The notes under the pieces: generated by a model
The model's database searches: none
Seen by the model: the letters and a program-made list of their open reading frames with translations, nothing else
Told to the model about the DNA's origin: nothing
Assembly: GCF_043290135.1 (NCBI RefSeq)
Contig: NW_027464589.1
Span: 5,523,001-5,587,000 of the forward strand
Reading direction: 5' to 3'
DNA: 64,000 bases
From: Rhipicephalus microplus
Taxonomy: Eukaryota > Arthropoda > Arachnida > Ixodida > Ixodidae
Shown: piece by piece, positions 54,641 to 64,000 of the stretch
Layout of the letters: each line of letters starts with the position of its first letter
How positions within the stretch are numbered: position 1 is the first letter of the stretch
Made by a program: the position numbers and the translations under genes

Positions 54641-57403
54641 TTAGAGGCTTAAGATATGATCGGTTAGTGCAGTCTTGAAGGATGACGCGTCCTCAATGGA
54701 GGCGATGGAGGGGGGAAGGTGGTTCCGCTCAGCACTGGTCTTTGGCAGAAAGGAGTCTGAAAAAACGTTAGTACGGCAGAAAGGAATAAAAACTTTATAC
54801 TGATGATCAAGACGTGACGATATGTATGAAGGTTGCGAGATGAGTTCCTGTTTAAGTGAATTATTTTGGTAAAGGATTTTGTGAAAAAGGCATAGACGAG
54901 AAATTTTTCTTCTAATTTGCAAATCAATTAGTCCAAGGTTTGATTTCATTAGTGAAACGCTAGATGTGCGGGTATAGTTTGAATTAATGAAACGTGCTGA
55001 CCGATTTTGAACAGACTCAATCATTGCTGATAATGTTTTTTGACCGGGGTTCCACACAGATGACGCATACTCAAGCTTAGGTCTAATTAGCGTTTTGTAC
55101 AGCATTAATTTTAAATGAGAAGGGGCTTTAGAAACATTTCTGCGTAGGTAACCGAGGGGTCTGTTGGAATTGTTAGTGATGTATTCGATGTGCGCATGCC
55201 AAGAAAGATGATTGATTAGCTGAATTCCGAGATATTTATATGATGTTACGCAATCAAGATTGATGTTATTGATAGTATAGCCAAAAAAAGTGAATGAGCT
55301 AGAGCGACGCAAGAAAGACATGATTTTGCATTTAATGGGATTTAGGAACATTAGCCATTGTGAGCACCACTTAGATATGTTATCTAGGTCTGACTGAAGA
55401 ATAACGTTATCATGCTGATTAGTTATTTCACAATATAGAACACAATCGTCGGCAAAAAGTTTTATAGAGCTATTAATAACGGTAGGTAAGTCATTAATAT
55501 AAATTAAAGATAGCAATGGGCCCAAGACGGAGCCTTGAGGAACACCTGACTTTACGTGACAGCGCGGGGATGCAGCATCATTAGCGGTTACAAATTGAGT
55601 ACGGTTAGTTAGAAAGCATTCTATCCAACTGAAGATGTTAGGATCAATATTAAGAGTACTGAGTTTAAGAAGTAGTAAGCGATGAGACACCTTGTCGAAA
55701 GCTTTAGCAAAATCTAAGAAAATACAATCAATAACTTGGCCTTTATCTGAAGAGGAAGAAATGCTATGTATAAACGATATTAGTTGTGTTTCGCAGGAGT
55801 AGTTCTTGCAAAACCCATGCTGAAATGAAGTGAAGAAAGAGTTTTGACTCAAGAAATGAAACGAGATTAGAAAATATGATATGTTGAAGGATTTTGCAAG
55901 GTACGCTGGTAAGCGAAATGGGTCTGTAATTGAGTGGAGAATGCGGGTTACCCGATTTCAACAGCGTTACCACCTTCCCCACCTTCCGATCTGCGGGCAA
56001 AGTCGAGCACTCAATAGACTGGGTGAAAAGGTACAAAAAAAATAGAGGAGTACACAGCAGTATTTCTCAGAAATTTCGAATTGATTTCGTCTGCTCCACA
56101 GGAAGAGGATAGTTTTAAACGATGAATTAACTTCAAAATTCCCACAAAATTGACAAGCGGATCCATGGAAAAAAAATCTTTTTTGCGCATGTACCGGACT
56201 GTGTCAGCACAGCAGTCAGAAAATGTCTTTGCAAAGGTGTCATTTAGAACCATGCAACATTCTTCATTGCTCATGGTGCAACCACCAGTATCTGTAAGAG
56301 ATATGTTATTTTTCTTTTTTATTTGAATAGTGCTCGAAAATTTCGATGGATTAGTAGAAAGAAGGGAAGGTAGATATGTATTAAAGAAGACGACCTTTGC
56401 TTCTCTTAACGCGATGCGATATGCATGCAGTGTGTTTGCGTAATCATTCCAACGAGTAGATGTTTGACAGCGTTTCGCAAGACGAAAAGTGCGTTTTTTT
56501 TTTTGTTTGATAATCTTTTTAGTGTCGTAGGGGAACGTTTCCTTCCGGAAAGCCTGCGCAGTGGAATATATTTAGCGACAAGTGACGTGGCTTTGTTCCT
56601 AAATAGTGTCCAATTATCTTCTACGGTACGGCTAAAAAATTGTGGCATGAACTCGTCAATGAATAATGCAAGCTCATTATTGATTGCTGTGTAATCGCCT
56701 CTCGCATAATCTCTGATAAATTTTGGATTGCTTTTCTGACACGTAACACGGCCCTTTACAAAAAAATGTAAAAACAATGATCGCTTATTCCGGGTAAACA
56801 AGTTAGTGAATGCACTAAATTATGATTACTGACAAGGACCAGGTCAAGTGTGTTCGATGAAGTAGTGCCAGTTCTAGTAGGCCCAGATACAAGTTGCGCA
56901 AGATTGAAATTTGAGTACAAGTTAATAAAAGATTGACTTTCAGCGGACGAACCAAAAACAGAGGGAAATTGCGAAGCCCAACTTATTCTAGGAAAGTTAA
57001 AATCTCCCAGAAGAAGCAACGGAGAGTGAAGAAATTCTGAGACGAGAAAATTAAGAACGTCATGCAGCTCATCGCAGAAAGTAGTTGGTGCATTTGGCGG
57101 CCGATAATAAGCACAGATCAATGTGTTTTGGTGGTCTATGACAGCACGCACACAAACCAACTATAAAGACGTTGTAAGTGCAGTCCTACCAGGCACTATA
57201 TTGTCTGCAACGGCAATTAGAACGCCACCACCCGGTTTTAAATCGCGGTCATGATGATACACAACATAATTCTTGTCGCAGTGAAACAGCTCTTCACTAT
57301 AAATTTTATCGGTCAACCAGGTCTCAGTCAGTGCAACCACGTCAGCAGCGCATGAGTCAATAATAGGTGTTAGATCGTCGCGTTTATTGATTAAACTGTG
57401 CAA
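54641..57403 (-). pseudogene. LINE-4 ORF2: endonuclease and reverse transcriptase, fragmented
   Basis: Endonuclease pieces at 57403-56756 show ALTETWLTD, LLGDFNFPRISW and PGISDH. Further frames cover the linker (56801-56406) and RT. FCDELHD and YRPISLTSVPCKIL lie at 56036-55764. A long open frame from 55852 to 54641 has FQHGFCKNYSCETQL, FLDFAKAFDKVSH, SGVPQGSVLGPLL, the LFADDCVLY active site and YLGIQL. At least five frame changes and a stop near the start make it inactive, although the RT end is well preserved. Confidence 0.85.
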
Positions 57404-57459
57404 CTATAAAAATGATAAGCCTTGAGAAGACTGGCTGCGTTGCTGATGCCTAACATCTG

Positions 57460-58419
57460 TTAGGAAAAAGACACATCAGGACGGCGGTTCGTAGCGGCAG
57501 ACGACAGTTCAGCAGTACTGGCGGCATTGCCCAAATGCAGTTCACCGACACTGTCGATATCAGGGGAGTAAATGGATATCAGGGGAGTAAATTTTTTGTT
57601 GATATACAACTTGTTGTACCTCACAGTGAAAAGTTCGCCGCTTTTCGTGCCAAAATCGTACAATTTTGTCCTGACAGTTCTGGTTGCCTTACAAAAGTCT
57701 TTACTTACGGAGACACCACTTGTTTTTAACTTGTTTTTGGAAGACAGAATCGTTTCTTTTAGTTTACAGGATGAAAACCGGACAACAACAGGTCTGGACT
57801 TATTAGGGACAAAACGGCCAAGCCTGTGCGCCCGGGAAATGCGATCATCGCTGCTATCTAGGTTCAGGCTTAAAGCTGAATTTAATATCGAGCAAACTTT
57901 TTCTTCTGACTGTGCCCAAGTTTCAGCAGCAGCATCTACTACGCCGTGAAGTATTAAATTTTCTCGACGTGAACGGTCTTCCAATTCATTGAGCCGTTGG
58001 TTCAGTGCGGCCATTTGAGGCCCGAGACTTTCTTCCTGTTGCCCCTCTGACGATCGAATGCTTTGTCCAACTGCCGAGAGCCTATTGTTGATATCGGCGA
58101 TTTGTTGCTCCATTGAATACTGAGCCTCTTTGACTTCACTCAGGGCAGACATCACTTCATGTTTGGAATCAAATTTGTCGTGCAGTGATTTAACGAGCTG
58201 TAGCGATTCTTTGTTAGGATCGTCTTTGGAGGGGCCAGGGTTTAGCTCTACGTCGCCGGACATGAATAGCAAGTTAGCGATAAACACACATTCACATGTT
58301 AATTGAAACAACGTTTGTGGGCCTGGAAGCACTAGCAGCCAAACATTGCTTGACTTTTTACAGTGAAGTTGAGGTGCTGTACTCACCTGCACCCAAAAAC
58401 GGAACGGTGTTTGAAACAT
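57460..58419 (-). CDS. LINE-4 ORF1: leader, 2A peptide, coiled coil, RNA-binding domain
   Basis: This is a 319-codon intact frame. I choose the ATG at 58419 (MFQTPFRFWVQ) inside the proximal 5' monomer, by analogy with LINE-3; the frame stays open upstream into the distal monomer. A hydrophobic leader (VWLLVLPGPQTLF ... FIANLLFMSG) runs into DVELNPGP (about 58262-58236), a 2A skip motif. After it come a coiled coil, LEDRSRRENLILHGV and RAHRLGRFVPNKSRPV, the same ORF1 core as LINE-3. The 2A step would separate leader and RNA-binding protein. Confidence 0.8.
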   Translation of the reverse strand: MFQTPFRFWVQVSTAPQLHCKKSSNVWLLVLPGPQTLFQLTCECVFIANLLFMSGDVELNPGPSKDDPNKESLQLVKSLHDKFDSKHEVMSALSEVKEAQYSMEQQIADINNRLSAVGQSIRSSEGQQEESLGPQMAALNQRLNELEDRSRRENLILHGVVDAAAETWAQSEEKVCSILNSALSLNLDSSDDRISRAHRLGRFVPNKSRPVVVRFSSCKLKETILSSKNKLKTSGVSVSKDFCKATRTVRTKLYDFGTKSGELFTVRYNKLYINKKFTPLISIYSPDIDSVGELHLGNAASTAELSSAATNRRPDVSFS

Positions 58420-58757
58420 GTTGACGGCTGTAGTGCCTCCATTCCCACTGAAGTGGCGTAAGCCATTCCAGCTGCTTTCAAGGCTTGCCGATGTTGATGC
58501 GTCTGTCGATTTGGTAGCCGGGAATGACAGCGCTGCAGTGAGACGCGACCAGCTTGCGCGAAATGTCTCGGTGGCGTCACAGCGGAACGGGTGCTTGTTC
58601 AGCCGGTTGGGCGAGTTGATGCCTCCGTCATTTGCTGCCGGGATTGCCAGCACTTGCCCTTGCGCAGAACCAGTGAGGCTGTTCCACGCGGCGAATCCGA
58701 TGGAAATCTGCACCCAAAAACGGAACGGTGTTTGAAACATGTTGACGGCTGTAGTGC
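58387..58757 (-). promoter_or_regulatory. LINE-4 5' monomers (50-bp block repeated 321 bp apart)
   Basis: The block CTGCACCCAAAAACGGAACG ... GACGGCTGTAGTGC is identical at 58387-58436 and 58708-58757 (+ coordinates). Each copy holds an ATG followed by a TTTTTGGGTGCAG end. Likely LINE promoter units; function is inferred. Confidence 0.6.
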
Positions 58758-58771
58758 TTTCCTTCCCACTA

Positions 58772-61190
58772 ATGCAAAAGACTGACGACGGCAAAGTGCA
58801 GCTTACGTCGGGGATCACTTCGGCACTTTTGAAGACCTTGAAGCGTGTATTTCCTGCTTCAGTGCTGAAAACTGTGTACAGTTATTGAAACGGGACGCAA
58901 GGACCATTGCGGCGGCAAAAAAAACATGTGGGAAAACTGGCTAGCAAGATGTCCGAGTCACTGCAGTATTACCAGCTTCGGTACTACTGTATCCATGGCG
59001 GCGCGAAGTTTATCAGCACCAACAAAGGCGCACGGAAATCATCGTAAGTACTTTTATGCGGCTATGCGTGCGCTCTTCATTTGCATTTTGGGTTGAGTTA
59101 CATAACTCTGCTGCATTAGTTGGTCGTGTTATTGCATATCACGCAGATAGCTTTGGTTATTAGTCCTGATGTCTGGTCGATTCACCTGCACCCCTTTAAT
59201 TTGTTCACCAGTTGCTGCATCTTGCCATTCGTTTCAGCGTTGCACCAATGGCGACCTATGAACCATGCCATCTAGTTTAAAGAGTGCTGAATTGGTTTAC
59301 GATTTTCCTGCACCTTCTACGCTGATGCCGGCTTGGTGCAGCGGCGTGTGCCGCTGAGCAGATGAGGTAGCACTTAGGGTGTAGGGGCCTTAACCGCCTC
59401 TACTTACGCAGTGTGTTTCGCCCAGATATTAGCATCTCATAATCTGTACACATGTACGGTTTGCCATCGGTGGGTGTTAGTTGGATGGTGTAATTAAGCA
59501 AACAAAAATAAGGCCTGCACCTTCTCGGCACCTTGTCATTCGTTTGGGGTGACGCACTGTGCTTGCACCGCTGAACTTGCGTTGCAGATTTTCTGAACTT
59601 CTCGTGCATAGCCGTGAAGCGGTTCCGATTGTTGCAGGCGATTCGAACGGACATCTAGAGTTTGCGAACCACCTACCACTTAAAAGAATAGCCTTGAAGG
59701 CCAAACCTCGTGTAGGCGAAAATGCACGCGACACGACGTAGATCGCCTTCGCGCAAGCGCTTGCTTGCATGCGCAAATCGCAAACCCGGCGAGTCATCAC
59801 TGTTGCTGGCATGAGAGCGTCTTCCCGTACCAAAAGTGGCATGTCGTTAAACTGTTAAACTTGCCCATTTATGAGCTGCTGTTGGATTTTCACCCTTGTA
59901 ATGCATATGCTTTTCTATTTCCTTCCCCCATTTTTTTTTGACGTTCAAACGAGACTGCAGCTTCAATATCTACGTTGCTGTGAGAAGACAGGAAAATTCT
60001 TTGAAATGAGGTCACTCAACTTGACACACAATCCTCCCATTGACCAGGAACTCTTTCGGCATTTACCACAACAGAGAAGGTTGGCACCAGAGCTTCAAAG
60101 CAAGGCTCGTGAGCTGATGAAAATGAAGGCCAACAAGATGATGGTTAGAGATAAAATGGAGCAGGAGAGTGGTAGTGCGGTTCTTCTCAAGGACTTGTCG
60201 AATATTGCAGCCAAAGATAAACTGTTGCAACGAAGGAACGATTTACCCAAAGTTGTACGCATGCTCCAAGAGAAGCACAACGCAACTGTTCGTTTGCTTA
60301 CAGATGAAAATGGTGACCTCCAGGCTGTCTACTTTCAGGATGACGTAATTAAATCATTTCAGTTCTGGCCTGAAGTCATCTTCATCAATGCTGCCTACAA
60401 GTTGTTAGAGACAAGAATGTCATGTTTTCTTGTCATCATTGAGAATGGTAATGGGGAGAGTGAAATTGGCGCTGTTGGGCTGTTTTCAACTGAAGATGCT
60501 GACACACTTGGCTGGTTTTTTGAAGAGTTTAAAGATTTGAATTCCAGTTGTAACTCTGTGAGGGTGACCGTGGCGGATGATGTGAAGGAGCGACCTGTGA
60601 TAAGAGAACTATTTCCATCCTCGGCACTCCATATACGTGCTTTTCATGTTCTGCAAGCATTCCGTAGAGAAGTAAGCATGCAGAAATTGGGAATTACAAA
60701 AGGTGAACAAGAGACTGCTCTGGACATATTGCAGCACATGGTCTATGCAAAAAATGAAGACAAATATGATGACCTTTTTGCCTTGCTGCAGCAAACAGCA
60801 GCAAAGAGAGTAGTAGAATATTTCACTACAAACTGGCATGCCATTCATGCTGAATGGACAATGGGATTAAAGTGGTCGTGCGGAAACTTCTTCAACTCCA
60901 CTAACAACCGTGTAGATTGCTTAAACTCTAAGCTAAAGCAGTTTGTAGAGTGCTTTAGTTCTCTCGAATTGTTTGTTGCACGATTCTTTGCCTTGAACAC
61001 TCAGCGAAATAGGAAAGCTCATAAAGCAGCTGTTATGCTGCAAAAGAAGATGGTAATACCAAATGGCGATGAAACAGCCAAATTGTACGCCACCCTGCTG
61101 ACTTCCTATGCATTTCGTCATTTAAATGAAGAGCTACAAGCCTCCGTGACTGCGACAGAAAAAAATCAACTTGGCGAAAAATATTGTGTC
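58772..61190 (+). pseudogene. ZSWIM3-like (MULE-transposase-derived) gene, broken
   Basis: Exon 1 (58772-59043) encodes a FAR1/FLYWCH-like DNA-binding start: GDHFGTFEDLEACISCF, then, after a one-base slip in an A8 run (58917-58924), YYQLRYYCIHGGAKF. It ends at a GTAAGT donor (59044). A later exon starts after CTGCAG at 59960 with LQYLRCCEKTGKFF ... THNPPIDQELF. It continues into a MULE-type domain: FINAAYKL, where DATYKL is usual, and ENGNGESEIGAVGLF. The two exons are not in matching phase, so a middle exon is missing or unseen. A Gypsy sequence replaces the C-terminal SWIM zinc finger near 61190. Confidence 0.7.
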
Positions 61191-61199
61191 ACTTGGCGA

Positions 61200-63991
61200 A
61201 CGATATGGAATGGTCCAGTGTAGGGCGACAACAGTTTCTCAGACAATCCCACACGCCGAGTGGGTGACCAAAGGAGCCCGAGGGAACCCGGGGAAAAGTG
61301 CACGTCCCTATGGTGAGAATTGTAAAGTAAAACTTCTTTTGGGCCTAGTTGGTTCATAGCCATAGAATATACTTTTACAGCGCAAACATAAAACGATCCA
61401 CAAAGAAAGCGACGACACACACCAGCGCTGACTAACAACTGACTTTATTTCGGGATATGTCAATGCATAAATACCTCCTGGGCAACCTCACCGCACATGC
61501 GCCACACATCTCGACAGATAACAGACACTCAGAGGAACAATCAGAGTTGACAAAAGAAATGAAACCGTGTATTACATACGTGATGAAATGAACTGAAACT
61601 CAGATGGGAGCAGCGTCAGAGACGTGTCGCTTATACAAAGCTGAGCCCTTTTTCTGATATGATAGGCTTCCAAAGCCAGCAGCGCATGTTCATTGTTACT
61701 CCTGCCAAGGATCGACGTCCCTTCAAAACGTGGCTCACAATTGCAGCAAGAATTAATATGAGCCACAAGATGGGCTCCTTTATCTTCGTTCTTGTTAACT
61801 TTTTGAGCGTGTTCCCTGAGCTGGAAGATGTATCAACGAGCGGCTCAGGGAACACGCTCAAAAAGTTAACAAGAACGAAGATAAAGGAGCCCATCTTGTG
61901 GCTCATATTAATTCTTGCTGCAATTGTGAGCCACGTTTTGAAGGGACGTCGATCCTTGGCAGGAGTAACAATGAACATGCGCTGCTGGCTTTGGAAGCCT
62001 ATCATATCAGAAAAAGGGCTCAGCTTTGTATAAGCGACACGTCTCTGACGCTGCTCCCATCTGAGTTTCAGTTCATTTCATCACGTATGTAATACACGGT
62101 TTCATTTCTTTTGTCAACTCTGATTGTTCCTCTGAGTGTCTGTTATCTGTCGAGATGTGTGGCGCATGTGCGGTGAGGTTGCCCAGGAGGTATTTATGCA
62201 TTGACATATCCCGAAATAAAGTCAGTTGTTAGTCAGCGCTGGTGTGTGTCGTCGCTTTCTTTGTGGATCGTTTTATGTTTGCGCTGTAAAAGTATATTCT
62301 ATGAGAATTGTAAAGCCATCGTTGTTGCGTTTGTGAGGCCTGTAGACAATTATGGGCGACTTGGCGCGCGTGGTTGGCGTGGGCGATGGCTTCCCTGGCA
62401 TATTCAGTGGCCGCAGGTAGCAAAGTGTCTAAGGGTAGAGTTGGGTCCCGGCCATATAGGAGATAGAAAGGCGAATAGCCGGCAGTGTTGTGACAGGATG
62501 AATTGTAGGCGAACGTCACATACGGCAAATGAATCGCAACGTATTTGGCAAGCATATCGGTTAGGGTCCTGTTGAGGCGCTCCGTGAGGCCATTTGACTA
62601 GGGATGGTACGAAGTAGTAAATTTGTGCTTGGTATGCCAAGACCTCAGGATTTCGTGACCTACAGCTGATAAGAACGTGTGGCCACGGTCGGGGAGAAGT
62701 TGGCGGGGAGCACCGTGCACAAATATAATGTCGTACAGCAGAAAGTCCGCAACGTCGGTAACGCAACTGGTCGGGAGTGCTCATGTGATTGCAGACCGCG
62801 TCGCGTAGTCTGTTGTAACAGCAATTTATTTCCAGCTGTGGAGAGTGGAAAAGGTCCCAACAGGTTGAGACCAACTCGAAAGAAAGGTTCAGTGGGAACA
62901 TCGATCGGCTGAAGAAGGTAGCCGGCCGGGAGGGCAGACGGCGTTTTGCGACGCTGACAGGGCTCACAACCAGCGACATAGCGTCGAACAGAACGGGCAA
63001 GTCCAGGCCAATAAAACCAACGTCGTACATGATCGTATGTGCGAGAAACGCTCAAATGGCCTGTCATGGGAGCGTCATGAAGTTGATGCAGGACAGTGGA
63101 ACGCAGGTGCGCTGGGATGACAGGAAGTAAGCCTGATCCAAAGGAATAAAGGTTGCGGCGATATAGGGTCCCGTCTTGCGCCAAAAACATTCGTAGGGAC
63201 GGGTCGCGAGGCGCTGACTCCAGTTTGTCAATGATGGCTCGTAAAGAAGCATCCCGATGTTGCTCTTCGCCAATGTTCAGCAGCTGCGACACTGAAAAAA
63301 CGTTCATGATAGCGTCAATATCGGTTGCGTCGTCAACAGGTAACGGGATAAACAATTCGCATCCTGATGTAATCGCCCTGTTTTATACATTACAGAGAAC
63401 GTGTATTCTTGAAGGCGTAGGGCCCAACCGAGCGAGGCGTCCTGAGGGGGTCCTTCAGGGAGGCTAGCTAGCAGAATGCGTGATGATCCGTGACAACACG
63501 GAATAAGCGCCCGTACAGGTATAGACGAAACTTGGCGACTGCCCATACAAGGGCGAGGCCTTGCGTTCTGTAATGAAATAGTTGCGCTCGGCTGGAGATA
63601 GCAGTCGACTTGCGTAGGCCATAACACGGTCCTGTCCCCATTGATGCTGCGATAGCACAGCTCCTATAACGTGTCCACTGGCGTCCGTGTGAACCTCGGC
63701 TGGCGCTAATGGATTAAAGTGAGCAAAGATTGGTGGCGTTGTAAGCAGTGTCGCAAGTTGGGAAAAATGACGCTTTGTCATGGCTCCAGATAAACGAGGC
63801 GTCTTTCTTCAAGAGGTCTGTGAGGGTGCGTGCAATGGTCGCAAGGTCCTTAACAATAGGTCTGAAATATGAGCACAACCCCAGAAAACTGCGGGCAACT
63901 TTTGTGTCTTCGGAACGGGAAAGTTCGTGACTGCGCGAATTTTCTCTGGGTCTGGACGCACGCCTTGGGCATCAACAAGGTGACCGAGCAC
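61200..63991 (-). pseudogene. Gypsy-4 RT end, RNase H and integrase
   Basis: The order is RT connection, RNase H ([15 protein letters not shown]), then H-x-H and CEPCQRR of the integrase zinc finger at 63170-62940. The core (VGLNLLGPFPL) follows, then LPYVTFAYNSS and YLLYGRDPTLPLD (62530-62420). The frame reaches QRWLYNS at the HP3 target site and resumes to the left with HRDVHFSPGSLGLLW, GLSEKLLSPYTGPFHIVRQV. Several stops and slips occur elsewhere; there is no 3' LTR. Confidence 0.82.
61314..62315. mobile_element. Snap-back insertion HP3 (Penelope-like tail dimer) with 14-bp target duplication
   Basis: TGAGAATTGTAAAG at 61314-61327 and 62302-62315 flanks a 461-bp perfect inverted repeat (61361-61821 and 61843-62303, overlapping the duplication by two bases). 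It has a 21-bp loop and a 33-bp unpaired tail on the left (61328-61360). Each arm encodes, reading outward, the same Penelope-like protein end (RFEGTSILGRSNNEHALLAL ..., ending near 61572 and 62092) and an AATAAAGTCAGTTGTTAG 3' UTR. The tail reads CCAACTAGGCCC on the minus strand. Confidence 0.85.
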
Positions 63992-64000
63992 GGAAATTTG

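Larger units (their letters stand above)
54492..58771 (-). mobile_element. LINE-4: CR1/L2-like non-LTR element with 2A peptide
   Basis: On the minus strand: two 5' monomers (58757-58387), an intact ORF1 with a 2A motif, a fragmented ORF2 and a TAAA-repeat tail (54516-54492). It has the same architecture as LINE-3 with largely different sequence. The 5' end meets the first exon of the ZSWIM3-like gene at about 58772. Confidence 0.85.
61190..64000 (-). mobile_element. Gypsy-4: LTR element running out of the window
   Basis: On the minus strand from the right edge: the RT end (MLGHLVDAQGVRPDPEKIRA, 63991-63809), RNase H ([15 protein letters not shown], about 63690), the integrase zinc domain (CEPCQRRKT, about 62950), core pieces and the C-terminal part. 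HP3 interrupts the integrase, which continues left of it to about 61190 and ends within the ZSWIM3-like gene. Frames are fragmented. Confidence 0.85.

Overview
This window is repeat-dense animal DNA with no prokaryotic features. It contains spliced eukaryotic gene pieces, non-LTR, LTR and Penelope-like retroelements, and a full tRNA-headed SINE that I recognise as the tick element Ruka (48550-48785). A hard-tick (ixodid) genome is the best inference. Nearly all recognisable coding DNA is transposon-derived. The only host-like pieces are a THAP-domain gene fragment (5207-5823, + strand), a ZSWIM3-like (MULE-transposase-derived) pseudogene (58772-61190, + strand) and a CpG-rich putative first exon (35220-35685).

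Layout. 1-4546 is a + strand LINE (LINE-1) whose ORF1 carries an SGNH-hydrolase-like domain. 4548-5130 is a Gypsy gag scrap. 5207-5823 holds the THAP exons. 7380-13027 is a pair of tRNA-headed SINE units; the second is split at the A box of its tRNA head by a Tx1/L1-like LINE (LINE-2, 7945-12796). 13148-17100 is PLE-A and 21634-26624 is PLE-B. Both are Penelope-like elements in head-to-head palindromic form with hammerhead-ribozyme-like ends, bordered by long (TA)n tracts. LINE-3 (17240-21553), CR1/L2-like with a 2A peptide, lies between them. Gypsy-1 (26709-30606) is a nearly intact + strand LTR element. 30684-32693 is an internally deleted minus-strand Gypsy. 32694-37900 is largely non-coding. 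37960-48487 is two abutting minus-strand Gypsy elements (Gypsy-2 and Gypsy-3). 48550-51900 carries Ruka, an RTE scrap, another LINE tail and a third Penelope-like fragment (PLE-C). 54492-58771 is a minus-strand CR1/L2-like LINE (LINE-4), also with a 2A peptide. The ZSWIM3-like pseudogene follows, and a minus-strand Gypsy (Gypsy-4) runs out of the window.

The most interesting theme is a set of three snap-back insertions (3945-4088, 47956-48117, 61328-62301). Each is a perfect inverted repeat with an extra 33-38 nt tail on one side, flanked by a 12-14 bp target duplication. Each interrupts a retroelement reading frame that resumes exactly when the insert and one duplication are discounted. The largest encodes the C-terminus of a Penelope-like GIY-YIG protein in both arms, and the tails share a GCGCT ... 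ATG ... CCAAC ... GCCC pattern. They look like minimal head-to-head Penelope tail dimers, built like PLE-A and PLE-B at a much smaller scale. Other notable points are the Tx1-like LINE inside a tRNA-like sequence, and 5' monomers in LINE-3 and LINE-4 that carry the ORF1 start codon and lead into a hydrophobic leader plus 2A peptide.
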